Position numbers and translations under genes: made by a program. The notes under the pieces were generated by a model. The model made no database searches, was not told where the DNA came from, and saw only the letters and a program-made list of their open reading frames with translations. A stretch of 64,000 nucleotides of DNA from JAWUWD01 sp034112085 (GTDB lineage Bacteria; Bacteroidota; Bacteroidia; Cytophagales; Cyclobacteriaceae). Positions 1 through 9,431 of this stretch are shown piece by piece. Within the stretch, counting starts at the first letter, position 1; every line of letters starts with the position of its first letter. Where the stretch lies: positions 12,644 through 76,643 of the forward strand of contig JAWUWD010000030.1 of NCBI GenBank assembly GCA_034112085.1, written 5' to 3'.

Positions 1-1
1 A

Positions 2-664
2 TACGTTGAAAGACTTGATGACTTCGAGATAGTCGCAAAATGTAGCAATGCACTCAAAGCTTTTGAAATATTACAGAAGCAATCAATTGATGTGATTTTT
101 TTAGATATACAAATGCCTAAGTTGACCGGTATAGAATTTTTAAAATCTCTACAAAATCCTCCACAAATTATCTTCACGACCGCCTATAGAGACTACGCCA
201 TTGAGAGTTATGAACTGGATATTGTAGATTATCTGCTTAAGCCTATTTCATTTGACAGGTTTTTGAAGGCAATCAGTAAACTATACAAAGGCAATAAATT
301 CACTCAAGACACCGAGAAGGTAGCTCAAATCACTGAACAGAAAGATGCATATATCTATCTGAAAGTAGATAAAAAGATGGTGAAGCTATTGCTTAAAGAC
401 ATTATCTACATAGAGAGTCTAAAAGATTATGTCAGAATCAAAACACATGACAAGGCGCTAGTCACCCATCAGAAAATAAGTTATTTAGAAGAAAAGCTTC
501 CTGAAGAATGTTTTATGAGGATTCATCGCTCATATATAGTTTCCTTGTCCAAGGTGGAGAGTTATTCCCCTACCACTATCGAAGTGCCTAATCAGGAATT
601 ACCAATTGGTAGAAACTATAAGAATCAAGTGATGGAGGTACTCAATGCTAAACATCAACTTTAG
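2..664 (+). CDS. LytTR-family response regulator (5' end outside window)
   Basis: This is the 3' part of a two-component response regulator. The reading frame is open from base 2, so the apparent GTG start at 92 is internal and the true start lies upstream of the window. The visible part begins inside a receiver domain: the phospho-acceptor Asp sits in the LDIQMPK motif (35th visible residue), followed by the conserved Thr (IIFTTAY) and Lys (LLKPI). A C-terminal LytTR DNA-binding domain follows, with typical IYIESLKDYVRI and RIHRSYIV motifs. Such regulators usually pair with a LytS/histidine-kinase-family sensor, which would be upstream and is not visible. The 3' end overlaps the end of the convergent truA-like gene by 17 nt. 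Confidence 0.93.
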   Translation, partial: YVERLDDFEIVAKCSNALKAFEILQKQSIDVIFLDIQMPKLTGIEFLKSLQNPPQIIFTTAYRDYAIESYELDIVDYLLKPISFDRFLKAISKLYKGNKFTQDTEKVAQITEQKDAYIYLKVDKKMVKLLLKDIIYIESLKDYVRIKTHDKALVTHQKISYLEEKLPEECFMRIHRSYIVSLSKVESYSPTTIEVPNQELPIGRNYKNQVMEVLNAKHQL

Positions 665-1460
665 CTTCTTCGCCCAGCCCCATTTTCAACACCTTAAAGA
701 ACGCTGTTTTAGGAGTGATTTTTAGATAGGGATATTCTATCCGAGATAAGTAAAGCCCATTGGGCAGAGCAGATTGTTTTTCTGGGACTTCGATTTTATT
801 AGCCAGGATATATTCAAATTCTTCGAGAGTCATTTTTCCAGTTCCAACCTTCAGTAAAAACGAAACGGTCAACCTTACCATACCTCTAAGAAACCGATCT
901 GCTGTGATCGTAAATCTAAGACGCTGTTGATGCGTATCGACATATAGCGCTGCGTGAGACACCTTGCACCTGGTGTGCTTATACAACTGTGGCTGCTTAC
1001 AAACAGCTCTGAAGTCACCATATGAGCAGAGCATCCCGGCTGCTTGATGCATGGTCTCATAGTTGAGATTTTCTAGTGGATAGTAAGAGCTATACTTAGA
1101 CAGCAAAGGGTCTTTGTATAAATGAATATAATAATCGTAAGTCCGAGAAATCGCATCGTATCGAGCATGCTGACCATCTTCCATTTTCAAGACCCCGTAG
1201 ATGGCGATATCATCTGGTAGATTTTTATTCAAGCGAAATTTCAAATCAAAATCTATGGGCTGATCCAGATCAATATGGAGAATATACTGGCTTGCATGTA
1301 CTTCCGCATCGGTCCGGCCACATCCGTACACCACAATATCTCTTTTGAAAATTCGCTTCAATTTTTCTTCTAGTACCTGCTGAACTGATATCACATTTGG
1401 CTGATACTGCCATCCTCGATAGTTGCTACCATCATAGGCTATGTGCAGAAAATAGATCAT
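648..1460 (-). CDS. TruA-family tRNA pseudouridine synthase, divergent paralog
   Basis: A 270-residue TruA-family protein. TruA converts uridines at positions 38-40 of the tRNA anticodon arm to pseudouridine. The catalytic Asp is at residue 51 in GRTDAEVHA, where the usual motif is GRTDAGVHA, so a normally invariant Gly is Glu here. The YDAISRTYDY region and the RFLRGMVR motif of the fold are also present. A second, more canonical TruA is encoded at 8627-9388, so this copy is probably the derived paralog and its RNA target may differ. Its start overlaps the upstream DUF4105 gene by 4 nt, suggesting co-transcription. Confidence 0.85.
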   Translation of the reverse strand: MIYFLHIAYDGSNYRGWQYQPNVISVQQVLEEKLKRIFKRDIVVYGCGRTDAEVHASQYILHIDLDQPIDFDLKFRLNKNLPDDIAIYGVLKMEDGQHARYDAISRTYDYYIHLYKDPLLSKYSSYYPLENLNYETMHQAAGMLCSYGDFRAVCKQPQLYKHTRCKVSHAALYVDTHQQRLRFTITADRFLRGMVRLTVSFLLKVGTGKMTLEEFEYILANKIEVPEKQSALPNGLYLSRIEYPYLKITPKTAFFKVLKMGLGEEAKVDV

Positions 1461-2638
1461 CTAGAAGGTTCTCCAAATAGCTTGATCCAAAGCCATGATC
1501 TAATACCTAAGACTATCACCAACGGTATTAGAGAGGCTAACATCAATTGAGGAAGCCAATTCCAGGTCATTAAGAGGCCCACACTTATAAAGACAACTCC
1601 TATGAAATAGTATTTGAGCCATTTTGGTGATTCTTTTCTAAACATGAAAATAGCCGCTATCAAATGTGTCGGCAGTGCCCAGAGCAAATTCATATTGCGA
1701 GCTGCTGCTTCATGATCCGTCACCGTCCATAGCAAGAAAAATAGTAAGCCGATCATTCCTACGACTCCGAACAAAGTAATGTCTAGCCATTTAGAAATTT
1801 TGTGCCTTCTAATATCAAATACAGAAAGGAGGACCACCAAAACTAGGAGTGAATAGAATACCAAATTAGGAGTAAATAAAGACCCAATGGGTTCTGTTGG
1901 TTGAGACTGATAAGTTGCGACACTACGCTTTACCAGCAGCAACGTAGTAGTGTCATTTTTTAAAAAAGCATGGTCGAATCCTGACTCAATGTAATCTGGT
2001 AAAAACATATACATATAAGGAGTTGCCGTTTTATCCATTGGTAATCCAAGACATAGGTCAATCCCCAAATCCCCCCAAGGAATAGCTTTCAAATAAAGAT
2101 CCGTAAGCTCTCTTATCGTATAATCAGTCGTGATGTATGAACCATCAAAAGTAAGCTCATCACCAAGTGTATTGACCAATACATCTCTAATTCTAGTGGC
2201 ACAATTGTCGTAGAAATAATCGTAATAATAATACTGATTTTCTGGCAACATGTTCTGCTCTAGATAGTCAAATACCTTTTGCTTTTGAGTTTGATTGAGG
2301 TTAAGTATTTGCTCATGTATAAATCGGTTGTAATACATATAGACATACCTAAATCGGTCATAATTGGTAGTGTCTAGTTTATAGTTTAAAAAACCCTTAG
2401 CAAAGTTGAGGTAGAAGTTAGGCTGGTCGAAATTGAAAACCCCATAGTTGTATACGCGATCGATATTGAGAGAACGATCGACCACCCGAAAAGCACTGTG
2501 ACCGAATGCCGCGTAAAGCTCATTCTCATCTGGCCCCAATGTTAGCACCACTATTTCTGCATTATCTGATAATTGCTGCGCTTGTATGGTCGTCCCTAGT
2601 GAGGCGATGCAAAATATAATGGTAAGTATCTTGGTCAT
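1457..2638 (-). CDS. DUF4105 (Lnb N-terminal-type) exported membrane protein
   Basis: A 393-residue protein of the DUF4105 family. I start it at the ATG at 2638, which gives a clean signal peptide (MTKILTIIFCIASLG, cleavage near AQQ). A start at 2677 would add 13 residues in front of the hydrophobic segment. The exported half carries family motifs GHSAFRV (His about residue 47) and NCATRIRDVL. A conserved His and Cys suggest a papain-like hydrolase fold, but that is inference. The C-terminal third has about five hydrophobic segments, so the protein is probably anchored in the inner membrane with its N-terminal domain in the periplasm. Substrate unknown. It overlaps the downstream TruA paralog by 4 nt. 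Confidence 0.8.
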   Translation of the reverse strand: MTKILTIIFCIASLGTTIQAQQLSDNAEIVVLTLGPDENELYAAFGHSAFRVVDRSLNIDRVYNYGVFNFDQPNFYLNFAKGFLNYKLDTTNYDRFRYVYMYYNRFIHEQILNLNQTQKQKVFDYLEQNMLPENQYYYYDYFYDNCATRIRDVLVNTLGDELTFDGSYITTDYTIRELTDLYLKAIPWGDLGIDLCLGLPMDKTATPYMYMFLPDYIESGFDHAFLKNDTTTLLLVKRSVATYQSQPTEPIGSLFTPNLVFYSLLVLVVLLSVFDIRRHKISKWLDITLFGVVGMIGLLFFLLWTVTDHEAAARNMNLLWALPTHLIAAIFMFRKESPKWLKYYFIGVVFISVGLLMTWNWLPQLMLASLIPLVIVLGIRSWLWIKLFGEPSR

Positions 2639-2686
2639 ATTCTTTCTGTAACTATAAATGTAAGCACTGCTAATCAAACGATTGCA

Positions 2687-3895
2687 TTATGAACACGCTG
2701 ATTTACCAGCAATAAATCCGGTAGTCCATGCAGCTTGGAAATTGAACCCACCAGTGACTCCATCAATATCAAGCACCTCTCCCGCAAAGTACATTCCTGG
2801 ACAAGACTTACTCTCCATGGCACTGTCGATACTATCTAAACTTACTCCTCCACAAGTCACAAACTCTTCCTTAAAAGTAGTTTTTCCAGAGACTTCATAA
2901 ACATCATTAACCAAAGAATTGATCAGTCTATTAATTTCTTTTTTACTTAAGTCTCTCCACTTTTTATCTGGATCAGTCGCATTTTTATCTAAGATAAAAT
3001 CCCACAGCCGTTGAGGTACTCCAAATGGATTTCGGTTGCTAACATTCCTAGCTTTAATGTTATCATGATCCATTATCAGCTTCTCCCGCAATTGATTTTC
3101 TTTTATGCCACCCAGCCAATTGACGTGAATTTTAAATTGGTATGATTTCTCATGAAGTAGCCTTGCACCCCAGGCTGATAATTTTAAAATAGCAGGCCCA
3201 CTCATTCCCCAATGGGTAATCAAGAGCGGCCCATTACTTTCCAGTTTCTCTCCTTGAATTTTGACTTGCGCGTTGGGTACAGATAAACCCATCAATTCTT
3301 TGATGGGCTCATTCGGCATATTGAATGTGAAAAGTGAAGGCACAGGGCTGTCAATATTATGCCCTAGGTCTACCAACCATTGATAGGCGGTTTCCTTTGG
3401 GCTTCCTCCAGAGCCAATGATTACTTTATCAACCTGATATGAGCCTTGCTCGGTTTCCAAATCAAAATATTGATCCTTCTGATGTATTGATAATATAGCC
3501 GTCCTCTGCTTGATGGTAATTCCCAACCTCCTGGCCTCCCCTAACAAACAATCAATAATTGTCTGAGAATCATCGCTGGTAGGAAACATTCGGTTATCAC
3601 TTTCTATTTTCAGGTTCACGCCCTTCGATTTAAACCAATTGATTGTATCAGTTGTATTAAATTCATTGAACGCTTTCTTTAAGAATTTCCCTCCACGTGG
3701 ATAAAATTTTGAGAGTTCGTTATTCTTGAAACATGCGTGTGTAACATTGCACCTTCCGCCTCCAGAAACCTTGACTTTTGCAAGCAGCTTGCTGGTCTTT
3801 TCAAATATGGTAACTTGAGCTGAAGGATTTAGTTGCGCGCATGTAATGGCCGCAAAAAATCCTGCTGCCCCACCACCGATTACTGCTGTTCTCAT
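2687..3895 (-). CDS. BaiN/YhiN-family FAD-dependent oxidoreductase
   Basis: A 402-residue flavoprotein of the HI0933/YhiN (BaiN-like) family. The N-terminal dinucleotide-binding motif is GGGAAG at residues 7-12, followed by the family hallmark GGGRCNVTH near residue 46. The C-terminal FAD-contacting stretch GEVLDIDGVTGGFN is also present. Length matches the family (about 400). The physiological substrate is unknown for most members; one gut homologue reduces bile-acid intermediates, but nothing here supports that role. It stands alone between the DUF4105 gene and the divergent radical SAM gene. Confidence 0.9.
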   Translation of the reverse strand: MRTAVIGGGAAGFFAAITCAQLNPSAQVTIFEKTSKLLAKVKVSGGGRCNVTHACFKNNELSKFYPRGGKFLKKAFNEFNTTDTINWFKSKGVNLKIESDNRMFPTSDDSQTIIDCLLGEARRLGITIKQRTAILSIHQKDQYFDLETEQGSYQVDKVIIGSGGSPKETAYQWLVDLGHNIDSPVPSLFTFNMPNEPIKELMGLSVPNAQVKIQGEKLESNGPLLITHWGMSGPAILKLSAWGARLLHEKSYQFKIHVNWLGGIKENQLREKLIMDHDNIKARNVSNRNPFGVPQRLWDFILDKNATDPDKKWRDLSKKEINRLINSLVNDVYEVSGKTTFKEEFVTCGGVSLDSIDSAMESKSCPGMYFAGEVLDIDGVTGGFNFQAAWTTGFIAGKSACS

Positions 3896-3986
3896 AGTTC
3901 GTCAAGTTATGAATATTTGAAAACGAACGTATTAAGATTTGCAATAAAAAAGGGAAACTAAAGTCCTTATATCGTAAGTTTAAATC

Positions 3987-5012
3987 ATGGCAATGTCAAA
4001 ATATGTAGATGGGATTAATTTTCTATCCAAGTTTACTTGGCGCAGGACCTGGAATTCGTTCTTGATTGTAAAGAGTTATATATATTCTCGTATTACAAAG
4101 AAGGCCATTCATCAAGGTATGCCGATAAGTCTATCGTTTGAGCCAACAACATCCTGTAACTTAAGATGTCCGGAATGTCCAAGTGGATTGCGCTCATTCA
4201 CACGACCGACAGGAATGTTGGACAATGATTTTTTCAGAAAATCAATTGATGAACTTGAACAAACACTGCTCTATCTCTTGTTCTATTTTCAAGGTGAGCC
4301 CTATCTACATCCTCAGTTCCTAGACTTGGTCAAGTATGCTACTGACAAGAATATCTACACCGCCACTTCCACCAATGCGCATTATTTATCAAGCGACAAA
4401 GCCAAAAAGACAGTAGAATCAGGACTGGATCGGCTCATTATTTCAATAGACGGGACTACGCAAGAAACCTATGAAGCTTATCGTGTTGGTGGAGATCTGG
4501 AAAAGGTAGTAGCCGGAGCTAAGCAAATTATGCACTGGAAAAAGGAATTGAAATCTAAAACCCCACATGTCATTTTTCAATTTTTAGTCGTCAAGCCAAA
4601 TGAACATCAACTGGATGAAGTAAGAGACCTAGCAAAGAGTATCGGAGTAGACGAAGTGCTATTCAAGACTGCTCAGATCTACGACTTTGAAAATGGCTCA
4701 TCACTGATCCCTGAACAATCCAAATATTCTAGATACAAACCCAATCGTAATGGCACATATAGCATTAAGAGCAAATTGCTGAATCATTGTTGGAAGATGT
4801 GGCATTCATGTGTGGTGACTTGGGATGGTCGTGTGGTCCCTTGTTGCTTTGACAAAGATGCCCATCACGTTATGGGTAAGATGAATGAAGTGTCTTTCAC
4901 AGAATTGTGGAAAGGCTCCGAATACAATAAATTTAGAGAATTATTGATCTCTTCTCGAAGCAATATTGAGATGTGTAAAAATTGTACAGAGGGTACTAAA
5001 GTTTGGGCATAA
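3987..5012 (+). CDS. Radical SAM protein with SPASM domain
   Basis: A 341-residue radical S-adenosylmethionine enzyme. The 4Fe-4S cluster ligands are Cys57, Cys61 and Cys64 in the CxxxCxxC motif (SCNLRCPECPSG). The C-terminal SPASM-type region has further Cys residues: NHCWKMWHSC, VPCCFD and MCKNC, which would bind an auxiliary cluster. The N-terminal 45 residues are basic and hydrophobic. SPASM enzymes modify peptides or act as dehydrogenases and tungsten or molybdenum cofactor-type maturases. No precursor peptide or partner gene is visible beside it, so the substrate is unknown. It is transcribed alone, with an AT-rich inverted repeat (TAACTATT/AATAGTTA, about 5030-5070) after the stop that may act as terminator. 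Confidence 0.9.
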   Translation: MAMSKYVDGINFLSKFTWRRTWNSFLIVKSYIYSRITKKAIHQGMPISLSFEPTTSCNLRCPECPSGLRSFTRPTGMLDNDFFRKSIDELEQTLLYLLFYFQGEPYLHPQFLDLVKYATDKNIYTATSTNAHYLSSDKAKKTVESGLDRLIISIDGTTQETYEAYRVGGDLEKVVAGAKQIMHWKKELKSKTPHVIFQFLVVKPNEHQLDEVRDLAKSIGVDEVLFKTAQIYDFENGSSLIPEQSKYSRYKPNRNGTYSIKSKLLNHCWKMWHSCVVTWDGRVVPCCFDKDAHHVMGKMNEVSFTELWKGSEYNKFRELLISSRSNIEMCKNCTEGTKVWA

Positions 5013-5154
5013 AAGCACCAAAAGTATAATATAACTATTTTTATTTTAAAATAAATAAATAATAGTTAAGCTGTGTTTTATCAAATATTCACTTTAATTT
5101 TTCTTTCATGGTAAAATCTATTCACTAAATTTAGTCCCTTCGTTTAAACCATGC

Positions 5155-5520
5155 ATGGACAGACTATATATTAAAGCTACCGAGAATACTCCAAAGATTG
5201 ATTTCAATCCAAGCTTGGAGCAATTCGAGATATCTGGAAAGTCTATCCCTGAAGATTCATTGGGGTTTTATAACCCTGTGATGGATTGGTTAGAAGAATA
5301 CGCAAAGTCTCCGAGTGGCAGAACTGTGTTTTCCTTCAAGTTGGAGTACTTCAACACCAGTTCTTCTAAAGTAATACTAGATATATTGTATATTCTAGAA
5401 AAAATTAGCGGATTGGTAGTCAATTGGTATTATGACGAAGATGATGAGGATATGGAAGAAACCGCTAGCGAATTTAATGAAGTGGTAGATTTTGAAATTA
5501 ATTTAGTTATAAACGAATAG
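5155..5520 (+). CDS. SiaC-like regulatory phosphoprotein (DUF1987)
   Basis: A 121-residue DUF1987 protein. The family founder, SiaC of Pseudomonas, is a STAS-like protein phosphorylated on Thr68 by the kinase SiaB and dephosphorylated by the phosphatase SiaA. When unphosphorylated it binds and activates the diguanylate cyclase SiaD. Here the motif FNTSSSK places a Thr at residue 68, and the following helix (ILDILYILEKI) matches the STAS-like pattern. An acidic stretch DEDDEDMEE lies near residues 95-103. The next gene, 28 nt downstream, encodes a coiled-coil membrane protein. No siaA, siaB or siaD homologue is in the window. Confidence 0.85.
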   Translation: MDRLYIKATENTPKIDFNPSLEQFEISGKSIPEDSLGFYNPVMDWLEEYAKSPSGRTVFSFKLEYFNTSSSKVILDILYILEKISGLVVNWYYDEDDEDMEETASEFNEVVDFEINLVINE

Positions 5521-5548
5521 GACCTGAATTCGGGTTGGCAATTAGGGT

Positions 5549-6076
5549 ATGACTAAAAAATTAAATGTATTTCACAAAGAGGCCAGTATCTTAGAAAAAG
5601 TCAAGCAAGATATTGGAGACGAATCTATATCCAAAGAGACTCTCGAAAAGTCGTATCAAGACCTTGCCAGTCACTACGAAAAGCTTCTAAAAGAAACTAA
5701 AGTACTGACCTCTGTAAGCGATCGATTGCATACCAAGCTCAATGACGCTAATCAACAACTCAATATTCAAAAAAATGAGATTGGTGAAGTCAATGAGGAA
5801 TTGCAATTGAATAATCAGGTCCTTCAAGACACCATCAATATGTTGATGAAAGCAAAAGTCGGTCAAAAAGCCTCAAGCATAGTGCTACTTATTGCCATTG
5901 TGTTATTTATATTTTCTGAATGGTTCATTGAGCCAATAATCGAAGAAAATACAACTAGTGAATATACTGGGCTTTTCCTCAAGGGAATAATTGCTTTATT
6001 ACTTAAGCCTATAGATATAGTAATCGAAAGATTCCTAATGAGAAGAGCAATGAGAAATGTTAATAAACAACCCTAA
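5549..6076 (+). CDS. Coiled-coil protein with C-terminal membrane segments
   Basis: A 175-residue protein I do not recognise as a named family. Residues about 10-105 are charged and heptad-like, rich in Glu, Lys, Leu, Asn and Gln, and predict a long coiled coil. Two hydrophobic segments follow (about 107-127 and 142-160), ending in a basic tail (ERFLMRRAMRNVNK). There is no signal peptide, so the coiled coil is probably cytoplasmic. It lies 28 nt after the SiaC-like gene on the same strand and is probably its partner or membrane anchor (inference from position). The 3' end converges on the 6084-6785 gene with only 7 nt between. Confidence 0.75.
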   Translation: MTKKLNVFHKEASILEKVKQDIGDESISKETLEKSYQDLASHYEKLLKETKVLTSVSDRLHTKLNDANQQLNIQKNEIGEVNEELQLNNQVLQDTINMLMKAKVGQKASSIVLLIAIVLFIFSEWFIEPIIEENTTSEYTGLFLKGIIALLLKPIDIVIERFLMRRAMRNVNKQP

Positions 6077-6083
6077 ATTATGA

Positions 6084-6785
6084 TCAAAAGACGTATCGAA
6101 TACCGATACCACCTTGTAGTCTCGTCCAGCCTGGGTTTTCCATGACATCCATAAATCCAGTAATCTCCATAAATGTTGACACAGGTAGTTTAAAATAAGC
6201 GTATTCAAACCCGATTGTTGCTGTAGGACCCTGACTGGATCTGTTTGCAATAAACTCACCTATGTCACGATCTCTTAGGTTAGTTTCATAGAAATAACTA
6301 TATCTAATTTCAGCTCTGCGAAGCTGCCAACCCAACCCGGCATAGGATTGTAACCCAGGAAATATTTTTTCTGCTTTGGTTTGGTATAATATTTTCCCTT
6401 CAATGACATACTCACTCACGATTTCATGCCTAGTGTATCTGATAGTTTCAAACGTACTTAAGTTACTAGGGATATTTTCAGTAAACTGTTCTCTATGATA
6501 TCTACTATAGAGTCCACTTGCTGCTGATCCGGCATCTACGGCAATCGCGAACTTTTCACTTTGGTAGTACTTATAAGTCAGTGCGACAGGGTCGCCTACT
6601 TTAATACCAATACCATGATAAGGGTATTCACTATTTTCAAATATAGGACAAACAACTTGCGCTTTACTTCTTGACATACGCACCGATTTATATTTGTAGC
6701 TATAGGTGGATTTACGCCCCTGAGCAAAACTCACACTACTGCCAAAACAAATAAAAACTACTAGAACCTTAAGTGCTATTCTCAT
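6084..6785 (-). CDS. Predicted outer-membrane beta-barrel protein
   Basis: A 233-residue exported protein with signal peptide MRIALKVLVVFICFG...SFAQG. The rest has alternating aromatic/hydrophobic strands (VALTYKYYQSEKFAIAVDAG, ATIGFEYAYFKLP) and ends in Phe (GGIGIRYVF). A terminal aromatic residue is usual for outer-membrane barrels inserted by BamA. No enzyme motif is visible, and the function is unknown. It is transcribed alone. The neighbouring exporter gene on the same strand lies 74 nt downstream. Confidence 0.72.
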   Translation of the reverse strand: MRIALKVLVVFICFGSSVSFAQGRKSTYSYKYKSVRMSRSKAQVVCPIFENSEYPYHGIGIKVGDPVALTYKYYQSEKFAIAVDAGSAASGLYSRYHREQFTENIPSNLSTFETIRYTRHEIVSEYVIEGKILYQTKAEKIFPGLQSYAGLGWQLRRAEIRYSYFYETNLRDRDIGEFIANRSSQGPTATIGFEYAYFKLPVSTFMEITGFMDVMENPGWTRLQGGIGIRYVF

Positions 6786-6859
6786 ATCAAAGATAAAGAT
6801 ACATTTATTATTAATATGGGAACGTGGAAATGGGATCTTATCGGCTAAAGCTATTTTTC

Positions 6860-8623
6860 CTATTTGTACTGCATTCTGTGCAGTTGAGCGTAATGCCCCT
6901 CTCGATTAATTAAGCTATCATGAGACCCCTCTTCTTTAACTTCTCCTTTGTCCATGACAATGATTTTATCTGCCTTCTGAATAGTCGACAATCTATGAGC
7001 GATGACTATGGCAGTCCTTCCATGCATCATTTTAGCAATAGCTTGCTGAATCATCTCCTCCGTTTCAGAATCTACAGATGAGGTTGCCTCATCTAATATC
7101 AATATTTTAGGATTATACACCATTGTCCTTACAAAGGATATGAGTTGTCTCTGCCCCACAGATAGGGTTGCGCCACGTTCCATCACATTATAATCCAAGG
7201 TATCCGGCAACTGACTGATAAAGCTCCAAGCACCAACCAATTTGGCTGCTTCGATAATCGCCTCATCTTTTATATCATTATTGCCCAGAGTGATATTGTA
7301 TCGAATAGTATCTGAGAACAAGAATACATCTTGTAATACTACTCCGATATTTTCCCTTAAACTATCAAGCTTTATGGTATTGATATTTTGTTCATCGACC
7401 ATGATAGTACCTTTATTGATCTCATAAAAGCGACTCAAAAGGTTGATTGTAGAAGACTTTCCTGCGCCTGTTGCTCCTACTAGAGCTAAGGTTTCTCCAG
7501 GTGACACTTTGAATGACAAATTTTTCAATACATAATCATCATCATTGTATGCAAACCAAACATTATCAAAGGTGACCTCACCTTTGACATCAATGAGCTC
7601 TATCTGCCCTTCATCTACAATATGCTCATCACTATCGAGTAGAGTAAGTATGCGGGAAGTACTGACGATACCGAGTTGAAGTGTATTGAATCTATCCGCA
7701 ATCATGCGTATCGGCCGGAAAAACATCTGGATATACATAATGAATGCGACCAACATACCTAATGTAATACCAGTCTCTTCTTGATCCATGACACCCTTGG
7801 CACCAAACCATATCAATAGTCCAATACCAGCCGCACTAAAAATCTCAGCAACAGGAAAGTATATTGAATAGTATTTGACAGTTTTCAAATTGGCATTACG
7901 ATGCTCTTCATTGATTTCCTTGAATTTGTTTAATTCTCTTTCTTCATTGCCAAATATCTGAACGATACTCATTCCAGTAATTCGTTCTTGAACAAAAGTA
8001 TTGAGATTGGATACAGCTGTGCGAACTTCATTGAAAGCTGTTTTGATTTTCTCCTTGAAAATATAAGTACTCAAAATCAAAGGTGGCAACATCGATAAGC
8101 TTATCAATGCCAATCTCCAGTCCGTATAGAACATCACGATAAGTATAAATACCAATTGAAGCAAGTCCCCTACCATTGCCGCCAAGCCTTGGCTGAATAC
8201 ATCAGAGAGCGTCTCGATATCAGAAATCGTCCGAGTCACTAATTGCCCAATAGGCGTATTGTCAAAAAACTTTAGCCGGAGCCTTACTAGGTGCTTGTAC
8301 AGTTTCACTCTAAGGTCGCGAATTATATACTGACCAAGCCAGCCAGATAGATAGGTATGCAAATATTGGACGACACCCTGCACTACGAGTAACCCAATCA
8401 GCAACATAATCATGTTGAGTAGCCCTTGGTGATTGCCTGTGGTGACGTCTTGATCTATAGTATATTGTATGAGGTAAGGACGAACAGGGGCTAAAACTGC
8501 TAGCAGAATAGTAAGCGCAATGAGAACATAAAACTTCGACTTGTACGGAACAATAAAACCAACTAACCTTTTGAGTATGTTGAAGTCTACAATTTGGCCG
8601 CTATTACTTTTTTCTTTTTTCAA
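6860..8623 (-). CDS. ABC exporter, fused permease/ATPase (MsbA-like)
   Basis: A 587-residue half-transporter that would work as a homodimer in the inner membrane. Six transmembrane helices occupy about residues 20-320. The nucleotide-binding domain has Walker A GATGAGKSST (about 381), signature ATLSVGQRQ (Val replaces the second Gly of the usual LSGGQ), Walker B ILILDEATS and H-loop IAHRLSTI. Relatives export lipids, lipid A precursors or drugs, and the substrate cannot be told from sequence. The gene ends at a small gap before the beta-barrel gene and starts 3 nt after the stop of the canonical truA at 8627-9388, so the two are probably one transcript. Confidence 0.92.
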   Translation of the reverse strand: MKKEKSNSGQIVDFNILKRLVGFIVPYKSKFYVLIALTILLAVLAPVRPYLIQYTIDQDVTTGNHQGLLNMIMLLIGLLVVQGVVQYLHTYLSGWLGQYIIRDLRVKLYKHLVRLRLKFFDNTPIGQLVTRTISDIETLSDVFSQGLAAMVGDLLQLVFILIVMFYTDWRLALISLSMLPPLILSTYIFKEKIKTAFNEVRTAVSNLNTFVQERITGMSIVQIFGNEERELNKFKEINEEHRNANLKTVKYYSIYFPVAEIFSAAGIGLLIWFGAKGVMDQEETGITLGMLVAFIMYIQMFFRPIRMIADRFNTLQLGIVSTSRILTLLDSDEHIVDEGQIELIDVKGEVTFDNVWFAYNDDDYVLKNLSFKVSPGETLALVGATGAGKSSTINLLSRFYEINKGTIMVDEQNINTIKLDSLRENIGVVLQDVFLFSDTIRYNITLGNNDIKDEAIIEAAKLVGAWSFISQLPDTLDYNVMERGATLSVGQRQLISFVRTMVYNPKILILDEATSSVDSETEEMIQQAIAKMMHGRTAIVIAHRLSTIQKADKIIVMDKGEVKEEGSHDSLINREGHYAQLHRMQYK

Positions 8624-8626
8624 TGA

Positions 8627-9388
8627 CTATTTAATACTTTTAATATATACATTATTAGGATACACGACTTTCGTAAGATACAACCCATGAGCTGGAGCTG
8701 CTCTTCCCGCTTGCTTACGATCCTTACTCTCCAAAATGGTCTGTATATCATCTACCGATTTTCTACCTTGACCAACATCCATTAATGTTCCCACTACTGC
8801 TCTCACCATTCCTCGTAAGAATCTATTGGACGTAATATGAAAGATTAAGTTATCTCCTTCGACCTCCCATTGAGCAGTACTAATAGAGCAAATAAAATTA
8901 TTAACGGATGTTTTTATCCTACTGAATGCTTCGTAATCCTGTGCTTCCCCACACAATAACGTAGCAGCAAGATTCATGTTTTGAATATTGAGTGGTTTTG
9001 GGAAATAATAAGACATTTCCTTAGAAAATGGATTTTTCTTGGTGTTAAGGTGGTATTCGTAACTCCTCGCGGTCGCATCATATCTTGCATGTGCTTCTTT
9101 GGTGACTGGAACTATAGATTTGATACTAATATCATAAGGAAGCATAGAGTTGAGTTTAAACAGCAAGTCATCAGTGCTCAATTTCAAGTCTAAGTCCACA
9201 TGAAAAAATTGTTGTCTGCAATGAACCCCCGTATCTGTACGTCCACTTCCTGATATATTTAATTCTGTTTTCAGAATCATTGACAAACATCTATTCACTT
9301 CCTGTTGAACAGTAATAGCATTAGGCTGCATTTGCCAACCATGATAGTTGGTGCCTAAGTACGCGATCTCGAAGAAGTATCTTTGCAA
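8627..9388 (-). CDS. truA: tRNA pseudouridine(38-40) synthase TruA
   Basis: A 253-residue TruA. The catalytic Asp is residue 52 in GRTDTGVHC, with the conserved Gly kept. ARYDATARSYEYHL and RFLRGMVRAVVGTLMDVGQG match the family closely. It modifies uridines 38-40 in the tRNA anticodon stem-loop and helps reading-frame maintenance. It is the more canonical of two TruA proteins in this window (the other is at 648-1460) and so is likely the housekeeping copy. The ABC exporter follows 3 nt after its stop. Confidence 0.93.
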   Translation of the reverse strand: MQRYFFEIAYLGTNYHGWQMQPNAITVQQEVNRCLSMILKTELNISGSGRTDTGVHCRQQFFHVDLDLKLSTDDLLFKLNSMLPYDISIKSIVPVTKEAHARYDATARSYEYHLNTKKNPFSKEMSYYFPKPLNIQNMNLAATLLCGEAQDYEAFSRIKTSVNNFICSISTAQWEVEGDNLIFHITSNRFLRGMVRAVVGTLMDVGQGRKSVDDIQTILESKDRKQAGRAAPAHGLYLTKVVYPNNVYIKSIK

Positions 9389-9431
9389 AAGTGTATTGAA
9401 TTATATTATAGAAAATACTTAACCTCGAAGT

